NCBI GenBank assembly: GCA_022447555.1
Contig: JAKVBF010000001.1
Span: 273,560-337,559 of the forward strand
Source of the DNA: Mariniblastus sp.
GTDB lineage: Bacteria > Planctomycetota > Planctomycetia > Pirellulales > Pirellulaceae
Direction: 5' to 3'
Length of the DNA: 64,000 bases
The stretch's first letter is position 1; every line of letters starts with the position of its first letter. The translations under genes were made by a program, and so were the position numbers. This document shows, piece after piece, positions 17,239-26,256 of this stretch. The notes under the pieces were generated by a model. It made no database searches. It worked only from the letters and a program-made list of their open reading frames with translations, and was not told the origin of the DNA.

Positions 17239-18993
17239 TCATACGGCCAGTTTTGCGACCATGTTCCATTTAGGCCGGTGCCACTTAAGTAACAGGCTTT
17301 GTCGCGCTAAACGATAATCGGCAATGGTCTCAAGGTTGTGATAGAAAACGGTTAAGTCCTCCTGCTCCCGCAACCAACCCTTACGTCGCTCAGCCGATGC
17401 AAAGTGGGCTTTGAGCCGGGCCGCTAACCCGCGAGTTTCCGCTGCGAATAGAAATTCTCCCGTGTCCGTCGCAATGCCGTAGACGCCCGCGGTCACTGGC
17501 ACTTTGGCTAAATCTAATTCGCTCAACCGGACGCCATCGGTGAATTTCTGAATGCTGAGCTTCTGCCGATAATTTTCAGCGCGACGACGCGCATTGCGAC
17601 CTTCCTTGCGCAACTTGATCGCCCCCCACCGATAGTCAACCGGTCTGAAACCTGGTGCGAACTGCTGTGCGATCACGTCAAATTGAGATGCAATTCGCGG
17701 ATCGCACAAAATATCATCGAGACTCATATTGCCGTAGTCATCACTGATTCGCCGCCAGGCGATTTCACTAGCAAAAATGAACAGCTCCAAGTCATCCCAG
17801 CTGACCTGTGTGCGGACAGATGTTTCGACGCCCGCCTGTTTCAATCGCCCCGATTTGCGAAGTCGAAACAAAAACCGGTTTCGCTCTGCAGCCGTCCCGG
17901 GTATTTGTCTTCGGTCGCAAGCTAGTTGAAAATCTTCGTTTAAAACAGGATCAGCTACGACCCGATCTACCGAGTGTCCTCGGTGAATACAACTGAACGA
18001 ATCGATCAAACCATCGGCTTCCAAGCGAGACCGACTGGGTGCACCTGTCGTATTGGAAAAAAGTTCTTTCTGATGATCGTCGACCTGACTTATTGAAGGA
18101 CGTTTTTTCGCTCTAGCTCCGGTCCGTTTTTTCGCATTCGTTTGAGGAGCACTCGCATTGGGCTCCGGAGAGCCATCAAGATCATCTCCCTCATTGATGG
18201 AATCCAAACGCCGCCGACCTAAGACCGAATACTCTTTGGACAATTCCAAGCCGATAAATTGCCGTTCCAGTTTTTTGGCAACTGCTAACGTGGTCGCGCT
18301 GCCGCTAAACGGATCCAACACCGTCTCGCCGGGATTCGAGCAAGCTTTGATGATTCGTCCCAGCAACTGTTCCGGCATTTGGCAACCATGAAAGCCAGCA
18401 CGCTCCTTAAACGTTCCGGCGACCCTTGGAAAGTACCACGTGTCTTCATCAGGACTGAAGCCATCTAGGCAATCCTGAGGGCGAAGAATCCACGTATCAT
18501 CCGGCATCCTTCCACCCTTGGCGGCCCGGGAATCGTTGTAAACCAATTGGCGAGCAGAAGGGACCTTCACCTCTCCAGAATTAAAGGTCCATTGCTTCGC
18601 ATCTTTGACGAAATAAAACAGGTGAGCGTGAGATCTTGTGAATTTATGGGTGCAATGAACGCCAAACGTATAATACCAAATCACCCAGCTCCGACACTCG
18701 AAGCCCAACTTTAAGGCCTCCACTTTTAACTCGGCAGCGTATTCGTCGCCAATCGCCAACCAGAAGGCCCCCGTCGGTTTTAACACTCGGTGGACCTGCT
18801 TCATCCACTCTACCGACCAATCAAGATACTGCTCAGATTCGAGTCTATCATTGTATTCATCGTACTCGTAACCGATGTTAAAGGGGGGGTCGGCAAATGC
18901 CAAGTCGATGCTTTCATCCGCTAGGCAAGTCATCAATTTGACGCAATCACCTTGGTTGATTTTGTTGAGCAGCTTATTTTGTTTGGCAGCCAT
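17239..18993 (-). CDS. Site-specific DNA methyltransferase fused to a degenerate GIY-YIG-like domain
   Basis: 584 residues. Residues 1-270 are an N6-adenine-type methyltransferase of the beta class order: motif IV DPPFNIGYEYDEYND comes first, then a target-recognition stretch, then motif X-like GFHGCQMPEQLLGRII and motif I LDPFSGSATTLAVA. A basic linker follows, then an unassigned domain (about 300-490). Residues 498-584 resemble a GIY-YIG nuclease: GVYGIATDTGEFLF, a TRGLAARLKAHF helix and ending LLLKWHRPKWN. The second tyrosine is F516 and the catalytic glutamate position is Q565, so cleavage is unlikely. No restriction endonuclease gene is adjacent. An orphan regulatory methyltransferase is the best reading. 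Confidence 0.85.
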   Translation of the reverse strand: MAAKQNKLLNKINQGDCVKLMTCLADESIDLAFADPPFNIGYEYDEYNDRLESEQYLDWSVEWMKQVHRVLKPTGAFWLAIGDEYAAELKVEALKLGFECRSWVIWYYTFGVHCTHKFTRSHAHLFYFVKDAKQWTFNSGEVKVPSARQLVYNDSRAAKGGRMPDDTWILRPQDCLDGFSPDEDTWYFPRVAGTFKERAGFHGCQMPEQLLGRIIKACSNPGETVLDPFSGSATTLAVAKKLERQFIGLELSKEYSVLGRRRLDSINEGDDLDGSPEPNASAPQTNAKKRTGARAKKRPSISQVDDHQKELFSNTTGAPSRSRLEADGLIDSFSCIHRGHSVDRVVADPVLNEDFQLACDRRQIPGTAAERNRFLFRLRKSGRLKQAGVETSVRTQVSWDDLELFIFASEIAWRRISDDYGNMSLDDILCDPRIASQFDVIAQQFAPGFRPVDYRWGAIKLRKEGRNARRRAENYRQKLSIQKFTDGVRLSELDLAKVPVTAGVYGIATDTGEFLFAAETRGLAARLKAHFASAERRKGWLREQEDLTVFYHNLETIADYRLARQSLLLKWHRPKWNMVAKLAV

Positions 18994-19063
18994 CTGTACC
19001 CTGACCCGATACCTTGAACGGTGAAGGAATGTTTGGAATTCGATAAATCGAAACGACTCTTGA

Positions 19064-19414
19064 TTAGCCCGGCGGCCATTTCATCTGTCGCCCGCCCAAG
19101 ACGTGCAAATGCAAATGGTCGACGGACTGGCCACCATCGATACCGCAATTGGCAACAACCCGATATCCCTGATCCACCAAATCCAACTTCTGAGCCACGT
19201 CTCTCGCCGCCAGCAGAAGCTTTCCCGCCAACGCTTGATCTGCGTCGGTTAGGTTAGCCACATTTTCAATCCTCCGTTTAGGGATGACTAATACGTGGAC
19301 CGGGGCTTGTGGTTGGATATCGTGAAAGGCCAAACAGTGTTCATTTTCATACACAATGTCTGCGGGAATTTCCCGATCGATAATCTTTTCAAAAATCGTC
19401 TTTGACGGACTCAC
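19064..19414 (-). CDS. HIT family protein (histidine triad nucleotide-binding, HINT-like)
   Basis: 116 residues. The histidine triad is VDHLHLHVLGGRQM, with N and G residues of the nucleotide pocket in ANCGIDGGQSV. The opening TIFEKIIDREIPADIVYE is characteristic of the HINT branch, which hydrolyses purine nucleoside phosphoramidates. The start is a GTG that shares a base with the stop of the preceding Trm112-like gene (TAGTG), so the two are translationally coupled. Confidence 0.93.
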   Translation of the reverse strand: MSPSKTIFEKIIDREIPADIVYENEHCLAFHDIQPQAPVHVLVIPKRRIENVANLTDADQALAGKLLLAARDVAQKLDLVDQGYRVVANCGIDGGQSVDHLHLHVLGGRQMKWPPG

Positions 19415-19710
19415 TAATCGGTCCCCAAGTTGGATGCCAGGCTCAATTCAAACTGCTTTGCGGGGATTAATTCGTCAACCAATAAGGTCACGATTCCATC
19501 CCGAACAGGGACCAGCAGCGTTTGATCTCCATTGATCAGGACGGATTCTAAATCCTGTTCCACCCGTTTCCCTATTTGATTGAAGACGTCACCCGCTTGA
19601 ATTCGTTCGTTGATCTTCAAAAGGGTGGATTTTGGCAGGCAATTCAAGCGACTCTGGGTTGCGGGACAGCGAACAAGATCCAAAAAATCCGGATGCGCGG
19701 GGTTAAACAT
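19414..19710 (-). CDS. Trm112-like protein
   Basis: 98 residues. The start LDLVRCPATQSRL and the end VRDGIVTLLVDELIP match the Trm112/YcaR fold, whose eukaryotic members activate methyltransferases. Here only one of the usual zinc-binding cysteines (RCP) is present, so the zinc site is not conserved, and there is an extra central segment (LLKINERIQAGDVFNQIG). It is coupled to the HIT gene by a one-base overlap. What it partners is unknown. Confidence 0.75.
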   Translation of the reverse strand: MFNPAHPDFLDLVRCPATQSRLNCLPKSTLLKINERIQAGDVFNQIGKRVEQDLESVLINGDQTLLVPVRDGIVTLLVDELIPAKQFELSLASNLGTD

Positions 19711-19930
19711 ACTCGAACGTTTCTCTACTAGTAGCGGTAGCTTTTACGGGTGTAATGTTGGAATGATAGCACTTTGGAGATGCCATTACCAACCGCCGTC
19801 AGATTCTCTCGGCCACTGGTAGCAGGAGATCAGTATTGCCGGAAATTAAATGGTGGATTATCACCAACAGATATGGATGTTGTATTCGCTAAAAACCGCC
19901 CTCGTTTCGCACTCAGTTGAGGACCCAATC

Positions 19931-21115
19931 GTGTCAAGGAAGACCCTTTCGTCCAGCCATTGGATACCTTTCCATGTTGGCATTTTTTTCTTTCTAGCTT
20001 TTGGATCGGCTTTATCACTTGCCGCTCAGGAGCCGCCAGTCGTGCCCGCTTTTGGGGCAAGCCCAACCCACTTAGAGTGGGTTGCACCCGGGTACCAGCC
20101 AAATGTACCGGCTCGCATTCAGATGGCGTTGATGGACGACACCAAACCGCGACTCAACCGATTAACCCCCATTCAATGCAGTGACATCGAGTGCGAGGAT
20201 ACAAGCGGCACGGATTATAACACGGGCCTCCAGATGACCTTTCATGACGAACCAATCGATTCTGATCGAAATCTACTACCACAGATCAACAAAGCATCCT
20301 ACGACGACATGGCTGAGGCTCTTTCCCGACAACTCACGCAACCAGAGCTTACGACCGAACAACGTATTAGTATTCTCCAAGCCGCGTTCGAAACCGTCGC
20401 TCAACGAACTCGCATGGACTCCCAACTGCAATTGGAAGCCGCCCAACAACAACACCAACAACAATTGGCGTTACTGGAGGCCGATCGGGCGCAAGTCCAT
20501 TCCCAGATGACCTCGATGGGAAACATCCGGCAATGGTTGCAGACGTTGTACGCCAACCAATCACGCAATGCTGCGCAGATCCAACAGATGTCTCTCGACA
20601 ATGCGGCGCTAAAAAAATCGTTACAAACGCTGCAACAACAGATAGACCGAAAAACCGTCTCGCAGATCTCTCAACCAGAACCCATGATCGTGATGCCCAA
20701 CGCTTCGCAAATGCTAAGGCCTCAGCCAGTCATGCCAAATGAAACCACGCTTGACTCCCTTTCATTCAGAGACTCCACCAGTCAAAAACAAGGGTTCAGC
20801 CACAATGGTCAAGCAGTGATGGTTTGGGGGCCGGTCCGCGGCTACCACTTAAAACCACTGGAAACCACTGGCACCGCAACCGTTTCGAACCCCAAGAAAG
20901 TGATTCGCGCCGATTATCAAATGCAGGTCGATCGCGAAATAGAGGGATTGCATCAACAAATGGAAAAATTAACCGCTCAAATCGAAGCATTCCAAGCACG
21001 ACGCCAGAGGATGCCATTGACCGCAGCCCCTCTACAGCCAGTTTATTCACCGGAACAAGAGTTGAAACCTTTGGAATCTCATTTCGGTAATCCTCTGCCG
21101 GCATTTCAGCGGTAG
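19931..21115 (+). CDS. Secreted coiled-coil protein, unknown function
   Basis: 394 residues from the GTG at 19931, which has GAGGA seven bases upstream. It opens with a good signal peptide (MSRKTLSS, then FFFLAFGSALSLAAQ). An upstream in-frame ATG at 19850 would place that hydrophobic segment 65 residues in, so GTG is preferred. The mature protein has a glutamine-rich coiled coil (AAQQQHQQQLALLEADRAQVHSQM and following) in the middle and a second short coiled coil near the end (QVDREIEGLHQQMEKLTAQIEAF). No enzymatic motif is seen. It converges with bioD after nine bases. Confidence 0.7.
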   Translation: MSRKTLSSSHWIPFHVGIFFFLAFGSALSLAAQEPPVVPAFGASPTHLEWVAPGYQPNVPARIQMALMDDTKPRLNRLTPIQCSDIECEDTSGTDYNTGLQMTFHDEPIDSDRNLLPQINKASYDDMAEALSRQLTQPELTTEQRISILQAAFETVAQRTRMDSQLQLEAAQQQHQQQLALLEADRAQVHSQMTSMGNIRQWLQTLYANQSRNAAQIQQMSLDNAALKKSLQTLQQQIDRKTVSQISQPEPMIVMPNASQMLRPQPVMPNETTLDSLSFRDSTSQKQGFSHNGQAVMVWGPVRGYHLKPLETTGTATVSNPKKVIRADYQMQVDREIEGLHQQMEKLTAQIEAFQARRQRMPLTAAPLQPVYSPEQELKPLESHFGNPLPAFQR

Positions 21116-21124
21116 GCCGTTCCG

Positions 21125-21856
21125 CTATTCCCCTTCACGAAGTATCGACAGATCTGCGCCTCGCTGCGTTGCCAACTGATACCAATCGATCGCGATGTCG
21201 AATTCGCTTGCCTCATAATTTACTTGGGCCAGTGTCGGAACTTGAATACGAGATTCAATCTCCCCGGCATTAGTTGCAATACTACAATCTCCCTCGAATA
21301 CCTGAGGGTTGTTCAAAACCACGCCAGCCACGGGTATGCCGTCACGAAAGCAAGCTGCCGTAATCAGAGTTTGCAGTGTCTGATTGATTACACCCAAGAC
21401 GTTCGGAGCCACAACCACCAGCGGGTAGCCAAATTCAAACGCCAAATCGGCGACATATTCGTCATCGCTGATCGGCGACATCAGGCCACCTGAGCCCTCA
21501 ACCACAATCAAATCACACCCCCCTTCCCAAGCGGCGATCCCCGATCGCAAGAGTTCCACGTCCACCTGCCGACCCTCCGCTTTAGCAGAAAGATGTGGGG
21601 CCAATGGCGCTCGAAATCGCTGCGGACAGACATCATTGAGAGTTCGAGGGCGGCCGGCAGCCTCCCACAAGGCGACAGCATCCTCGGAGACCAATTCCTG
21701 CCCATCATGCACGCAGTCACTGGCCGATGGCTTATAGACGCCCACCCGATAGCCGCCGCGCGTCAAAGATTCTACGATGAGGGTGCTGACGTATGTCTTC
21801 CCTACTTCGGTATCAGTGCCGGTAATGAACAAGCCGGCCGGAGGTTTTTTTAACAT
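21125..21856 (-). CDS. bioD: Dethiobiotin synthetase
   Basis: 243 residues. The P-loop GTDTEVGKTYVS starts the protein. KPSASDC supplies the substrate lysine region, and VVEGSGGLMSPI, VVVAPNVLGVINQTL and VVLNN complete the BioD pattern. The enzyme closes the ureido ring from 7,8-diaminopelargonate with CO2 and ATP in biotin synthesis. No other bio gene lies in this window, so the pathway is scattered here. Confidence 0.93.
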   Translation of the reverse strand: MLKKPPAGLFITGTDTEVGKTYVSTLIVESLTRGGYRVGVYKPSASDCVHDGQELVSEDAVALWEAAGRPRTLNDVCPQRFRAPLAPHLSAKAEGRQVDVELLRSGIAAWEGGCDLIVVEGSGGLMSPISDDEYVADLAFEFGYPLVVVAPNVLGVINQTLQTLITAACFRDGIPVAGVVLNNPQVFEGDCSIATNAGEIESRIQVPTLAQVNYEASEFDIAIDWYQLATQRGADLSILREGE

Positions 21857-21918
21857 GACTCTAAGTTAGCATTTTGGACGGCCTCTTCCAATCACATGGA
21901 ACCCAATCACAAAATCCA

Positions 21919-22791
21919 ATGAAAACCAAAACGGTTCAAGTCGCCGCGTTGCAATCCGATTGTTCAAAATCTTCTGCCGACAATCTGGAGCAGTCTATTG
22001 TGCAAATACGTACGGCCGCCGAGCAAGGCGCCCAGCTGATCTGCCTGCAAGAGCTTTTCCATCAGCCCTATTTCTGTCAAACCGAAGACCATTCGCACTT
22101 TGGCTTGGCGGAATCACTACCGGGTCCAACCAGTCGCGTTTTGGGAAAACTGGCCGCCGAATTAAACGTCGTCCTTATCGCCAGCCTGTTTGAACGAAGA
22201 ACGGCCGGCCTATTCCACAACACCGTCGTCGTTTTTGAATCAGATGGTTCGACCGCTGGGCAATATCGGAAAATGCACATACCAGATGATCCCGGGTTTC
22301 ATGAAAAATTTTATTTCACGCCCGGTGACCTTGGGTTCCTAGCCATCCCAACGTCACTCGGCAAAGTGGGGGTTTGCATCTGCTGGGACCAATGGTTTCC
22401 CGAAGCCGCTCGTTTGACAGCACTGGCCGGTGCCGAAATCTTATTTTACCCAACCGCCATCGGCTGGCTGACAGAAGATCGCCAAGATTTTGGTGACAGT
22501 CAGTTGAGTGCCTGGCAAACCGTAATGCGTTCTCACGCCATCACCAATGGCCTTTTCGTAGTCGCCGCCAATCGAGTCGGGCAAGAAGCCAATATCGAAT
22601 TCTGGGGCCATTCCTTGATTGTTGACCCTTACGGCAACGTCTTGGATCAAGGTGCAGCTAATCAAAGTCAAGTGGTCATTTCCGAATGTGATCTAGGTTC
22701 AATCGAAACGGCGCGAACCCATTGGCCTTTTCTAAGAGACCGTCGCATTGATGCTTACTCCGGCTTAACCCGACGCATGCTTGATGAGTGA
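21919..22791 (+). CDS. aguB: N-carbamoylputrescine amidohydrolase
   Basis: 290 residues of the nitrilase superfamily. The catalytic triad is E45 (CLQELFHQPYFCQ), K118 (YRKMHIPDDPGFHEKFYF) and C155 (VCICWDQWFPEAAR). The FYFTPGD and WDQWFPEAARLTAL segments are specific to the N-carbamoylputrescine amidase branch. It releases CO2 and ammonia to make putrescine. The ATG at 21919 matches the family start, although the frame is open further upstream. It overlaps aguA by eight bases, so both steps from agmatine to putrescine are co-translated. Confidence 0.92.
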   Translation: MKTKTVQVAALQSDCSKSSADNLEQSIVQIRTAAEQGAQLICLQELFHQPYFCQTEDHSHFGLAESLPGPTSRVLGKLAAELNVVLIASLFERRTAGLFHNTVVVFESDGSTAGQYRKMHIPDDPGFHEKFYFTPGDLGFLAIPTSLGKVGVCICWDQWFPEAARLTALAGAEILFYPTAIGWLTEDRQDFGDSQLSAWQTVMRSHAITNGLFVVAANRVGQEANIEFWGHSLIVDPYGNVLDQGAANQSQVVISECDLGSIETARTHWPFLRDRRIDAYSGLTRRMLDE

Positions 22792-23851
22792 TGACGACCC
22801 GATTGTCGATTTGAAATCCGCTGGTTTTCGAATGCCGCCGGAATGGCATCCGCACGCAGCCACTTGGATGGCTTGGCCTCACAATACCGAAACTTGGCCG
22901 CATAACTTATCCGCTGCACAAGATGAATTCCGGCAACTGGCAGCCGCCATTTCCAAAGAAGAACCCGTCTTGGTGATTGGGGATTTGGACGATCCGTCAA
23001 AGGGATTAGACAAGCTATTCGAAATGCCCGAGTCGCGTAACGGGGAAATTCAACTATTAAATATTCCAACCAATGATGCTTGGATCCGAGATTTTGGGCC
23101 CACGTTTTGTATCAATCCAGCAATACAGCGGTTGGCCGCGATTGATTGGCAATACAATGCTTGGGGCGGAAAGTATCCTCCCTATGAAGCCGACCAACAG
23201 GCGGTTGTTCGCATGCTGGCAGACCCTACTCGGATCCCCAACTGCCTTCATGTGCGACCTGATCTATGTCTCGAAGGAGGCGCCTTGGAGATGGATGAAG
23301 AGGGTTTGTTGCTCTGCACCACCGATTGCGCTCTTAATCCCAACCGAAACCCCAACCTAAATCAAAAAAATGTCACCGACAAACTAGAACAAACCCTTGG
23401 CGCTAACCATACGATTTGGATCAGTGGCGGTTCCATCCCGGGTGATGACACCGACGGCCATATCGACCAACAGGCTCGATTCACCCCGTCGGGTGCCATC
23501 CTCTATGCTTGGTCTGATCCTGCTGATGTTCAATTTTCATCACTCGCAAAAAATTTAAAGCAACTGCGTCATGGATTGCAGACCGCAAATATCAATAAGC
23601 AGCTCGTGCCCCTCCCCCTTCCCGCACCCGTGTCGTTTCAGGGCCGCAGACTCCCAGCTAGTTATTGCAATTTCTATGTTACCAACCACTCTGTTTGGGT
23701 CCCTCAGTTCGACGCTCCCGAAGATCGGCCGGCGCTAGAAATCATCGCACAACACTTTCCTCAGCATGCGGCCGTTGGACTGCCATCTCGCAATCTGCTA
23801 GCCGGTTTGGGATCCTTTCACTGCTTAACGCAACAACAGCCTGTCGTATAG
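22784..23851 (+). CDS. aguA: Agmatine deiminase
   Basis: 355 residues. The opening GFRMPPEWHPHAATWMAWPHN, the substrate-binding NDAWIRDFGP, the DWQYNAWGGKYPP stretch, GGSIPGDDTDGHIDQ and the catalytic cysteine in SFHCLTQQQ near the C-terminus are all diagnostic of peptidyl-arginine-deiminase-like agmatine deiminases. It converts agmatine to N-carbamoylputrescine, which aguB then hydrolyses. The start ATG overlaps the end of aguB. An arginine decarboxylase would be needed upstream in the pathway and is not in this window. Confidence 0.95.
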   Translation: MSDDDPIVDLKSAGFRMPPEWHPHAATWMAWPHNTETWPHNLSAAQDEFRQLAAAISKEEPVLVIGDLDDPSKGLDKLFEMPESRNGEIQLLNIPTNDAWIRDFGPTFCINPAIQRLAAIDWQYNAWGGKYPPYEADQQAVVRMLADPTRIPNCLHVRPDLCLEGGALEMDEEGLLLCTTDCALNPNRNPNLNQKNVTDKLEQTLGANHTIWISGGSIPGDDTDGHIDQQARFTPSGAILYAWSDPADVQFSSLAKNLKQLRHGLQTANINKQLVPLPLPAPVSFQGRRLPASYCNFYVTNHSVWVPQFDAPEDRPALEIIAQHFPQHAAVGLPSRNLLAGLGSFHCLTQQQPVV

Positions 23852-23865
23852 ATTCGTAAAAACCG

Positions 23866-24669
23866 CTAGGTTTCAGGCGTCCAAATTGCTGGAAAATCGA
23901 CCGCTTGGGACGTCCGCCTCGCTTTGATTCTAACGTAGGGAGCCACAAAGTGAGAGCGATGGCCAAAACTGCCAGGTTCGGCCGCCGGATCGGCGTGCAA
24001 CGGTTCCGTCAAATCTTCGATCGCAAAACCGGCTGAGCACATACCACCAATCAGCTCTTGCCACCGATGGATGTACTCCAGTGTTCCGGCCTCTCGGACC
24101 AATGAAGCCGTTTGAGCTGGTGGTAGTGGTTCCCTTCGATAGTAATGGGCATCTAGCCGGTACGCAGAGCCACCTTGCGAGTCCACTTGGAGACTGACGG
24201 GTTGCTTGTGCTGGCTGATATAAACCCCCCCGGGAGCCATCACCCGAGCGATCTGGCGGTAAACATTCAAAATATCCGGCACGTAACAAGTGCTGACCGG
24301 CTGGATCACAATTTCGAAACTCTCCGCGTCAAAACAGGTCAAGTCATCCATCGACTGTTCGACCACACGAATTTCCAGGTTCCGCTGATGAGCCACTTGC
24401 CGGTCCAGTTCTAACATCTCGCCGCTGATATCGAGCACGGTTACAATGCCCCCAGCGGCCGCATAAATGGGCCCCTGTCGCCCTCCCCCGGCGGCAAGGC
24501 ATAATACTCGTTTTCCTTTTATATCGCCGCCCAGCCAACCGGGACCGTCGACCGATCGTAGGGGATCGACAAAGTCTTCGTCGCGAGCAGGCCGGGCAAA
24601 GCGGTTACGCTGACGGGCCATTTGGTTCCAGGCAGATCGGTTATGACCGACGGGATCAGACGGTTGCAT
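23866..24669 (-). CDS. Class I SAM-dependent methyltransferase
   Basis: 267 residues from the ATG at 24669; a TTG five codons upstream is also in frame. The SAM-binding motif is VLCLAAGGGRQGPIYAAAGG, followed by VTVLDISGEML with the acidic ribose-binding residue. SFEIVIQPVSTCYVPD and ARVMAPGGVYISQHKQP follow as motif IV and post-motif segments. The N-terminal HNRSAWNQMARQRNRFARP fits small-molecule methyltransferases of planctomycetes and cyanobacteria. The substrate is unknown. The start is 14 bases from the divergent thioesterase start. Confidence 0.82.
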   Translation of the reverse strand: MQPSDPVGHNRSAWNQMARQRNRFARPARDEDFVDPLRSVDGPGWLGGDIKGKRVLCLAAGGGRQGPIYAAAGGIVTVLDISGEMLELDRQVAHQRNLEIRVVEQSMDDLTCFDAESFEIVIQPVSTCYVPDILNVYRQIARVMAPGGVYISQHKQPVSLQVDSQGGSAYRLDAHYYRREPLPPAQTASLVREAGTLEYIHRWQELIGGMCSAGFAIEDLTEPLHADPAAEPGSFGHRSHFVAPYVRIKARRTSQAVDFPAIWTPET

Positions 24670-24683
24670 TAAAAACTCACACA

Positions 24684-25157
24684 ATGGTTAGGAAATTGTC
24701 GAAGCAGGCATTTATCACCGAACACTACCGAGCCTCCCAAATACGATGGGGAGATGTTGACGCCAATGGACTGGCTCATTTTGATACCTATGTGCGGCTC
24801 ATGGAAGAAACGGAATACTCGTTTTTGCGACATTGCGGGCTCAGCGTAGTTCTCCAAGATGAAAAAGGAACGATGGGGTTCCCGCGACTGTCGGCCGAGT
24901 TGTCAATCGAGCTGCCCGTCGGTTTTGATTGTAAAGTAGAAACTCGATTAAGATTACTGGAGATTGATGGGAAACGGATCACTTATGCCTTCAAAATCAC
25001 CAACAACTCACGAGATCGAGTGGCAACTGGCAAGTTTTGTGTCGCCTGTTGCCGTTTTCCCGAAGATGAGCTCCCCTACGCCATTCTAACTCCCGAATTT
25101 GTAATCCAAGCAATCACCCACAATGTGGGGCAACCATCACAACACACAACCATTTGA
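24684..25157 (+). CDS. Acyl-CoA thioesterase, hot-dog fold (YbgC/FadM-like)
   Basis: 157 residues. RWGDVDANGLAHFDTYVRLMEET is the 4HBT active-site helix region with the catalytic aspartate and the typical DxNGHxxxxxY-like pattern. The rest has the hot-dog strands (LSIELPVGFDCKVETRLRLLEI, YAFKITNNSRDRVATGKFCVACC). Such enzymes hydrolyse acyl-CoA thioesters; the acyl chain cannot be told. hemH follows after 29 bases on the same strand. The start is 14 bases from a divergent start, so promoter elements must lie inside one of the coding regions or at their very ends. Confidence 0.85.
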   Translation: MVRKLSKQAFITEHYRASQIRWGDVDANGLAHFDTYVRLMEETEYSFLRHCGLSVVLQDEKGTMGFPRLSAELSIELPVGFDCKVETRLRLLEIDGKRITYAFKITNNSRDRVATGKFCVACCRFPEDELPYAILTPEFVIQAITHNVGQPSQHTTI

Positions 25158-25186
25158 TGATCCCAAGGATCCGATAGAGAATTTTC

Positions 25187-26248
25187 ATGACTGATTCACC
25201 GATTGATGCCATTATCGTCGTTTCATTTGGAGGCCCAGAGGGCCCAGAGGACGTGATGCCGTTTTTGGAAAACGTGTTGCGAGGAAAGAACGTACCCCAC
25301 AACCGGATGCTTGAAGTCGCCGAACACTACAACCACTTCGGGGGTGTTAGCCCTATCAACGAGCAAAACCGCGAATTGATTAGGGCGATCAAACAGGAGT
25401 TAGCAGATCACGCAATCGACTTACCTGTTTATTGGGGAAACCGTAACTGGAACCCCCTCCTGCCGGATACCCTCCAAGCTATGCAACAGGATGGCGTTAA
25501 AAATGCACTGGCATTTTTCACCTCCGCCTACAGCTGTTATTCAGGTTGCCGACAATACCGGGAAAACATCCTAGCGGCACAAGAGGGCCTCGGAGACAAC
25601 GCGCCCCAAGTTCATAAATTAAGAATGTTCTTCAACCACCCTCTCTACATAGAAGCATCTGCTGAGCGGGTGGAAGAAGCGCTCTCTCAAATCCCTTCGG
25701 AGCGCCGCTCAAAAACTCACTTTATTTTCACGGCTCATAGTATTCCCATTTCGATGGCCGACGGATGTAAATACACCACCCAATTAAACGAAGCTAGCCG
25801 TTTAGTTATGGAGCAAGTCGGGGGGCAGTCATGGGAGTTAGTTTTTCAAAGTCGAAGTGGACCGCCCACGCAACCGTGGCTCGAGCCAGATGTTTGTGAC
25901 TACTTAGAAGAGGTTGGTAAAGCGGGTGAGGTGAAAGACATTGTGGTGATGCCGATCGGTTTCGTTTCCGATCATATGGAGGTATTGTTTGACTTAGACA
26001 CGGAAGCCCAAGAGGTTTGTGAACGCGTCGGTATCAACATGATCCGATCCAAAACGGTCGGAACGCATCCCAAATTCATCTCGATGATTCGGCATTTGAT
26101 TCTTGAGCGATCTAACGGGGAGCCCAAGCAAGCGATCGGAGAGATGCCACCTAACCATGATGTTTGCCCTGTCGATTGCTGTTTGCCGGGAAAACGATTT
26201 ACCGGCTCTCGACCTTCACCGGGAAAACCAGCTGACTCGTCGTCCTGA
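25187..26248 (+). CDS. hemH: Ferrochelatase
   Basis: 353 residues. Family signatures are VVSFGGPEGPEDVMPFLENV, NHFGGVSPINEQNRELI, the metal-binding histidine in TAHSIPISM, the QSRSGPPTQPWLEPD motif and the acidic residue in SDHMEVLFDLDTEA. The enzyme inserts Fe2+ into a porphyrin at the end of heme synthesis. Whether the substrate is protoporphyrin or coproporphyrin cannot be decided from motifs alone. It follows the thioesterase gene by 29 bases. The C-terminal CPVDCC segment is short and may be an iron-sulfur or purely structural feature. Confidence 0.93.
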   Translation: MTDSPIDAIIVVSFGGPEGPEDVMPFLENVLRGKNVPHNRMLEVAEHYNHFGGVSPINEQNRELIRAIKQELADHAIDLPVYWGNRNWNPLLPDTLQAMQQDGVKNALAFFTSAYSCYSGCRQYRENILAAQEGLGDNAPQVHKLRMFFNHPLYIEASAERVEEALSQIPSERRSKTHFIFTAHSIPISMADGCKYTTQLNEASRLVMEQVGGQSWELVFQSRSGPPTQPWLEPDVCDYLEEVGKAGEVKDIVVMPIGFVSDHMEVLFDLDTEAQEVCERVGINMIRSKTVGTHPKFISMIRHLILERSNGEPKQAIGEMPPNHDVCPVDCCLPGKRFTGSRPSPGKPADSSS

Positions 26249-26256
26249 GCCGGCAA

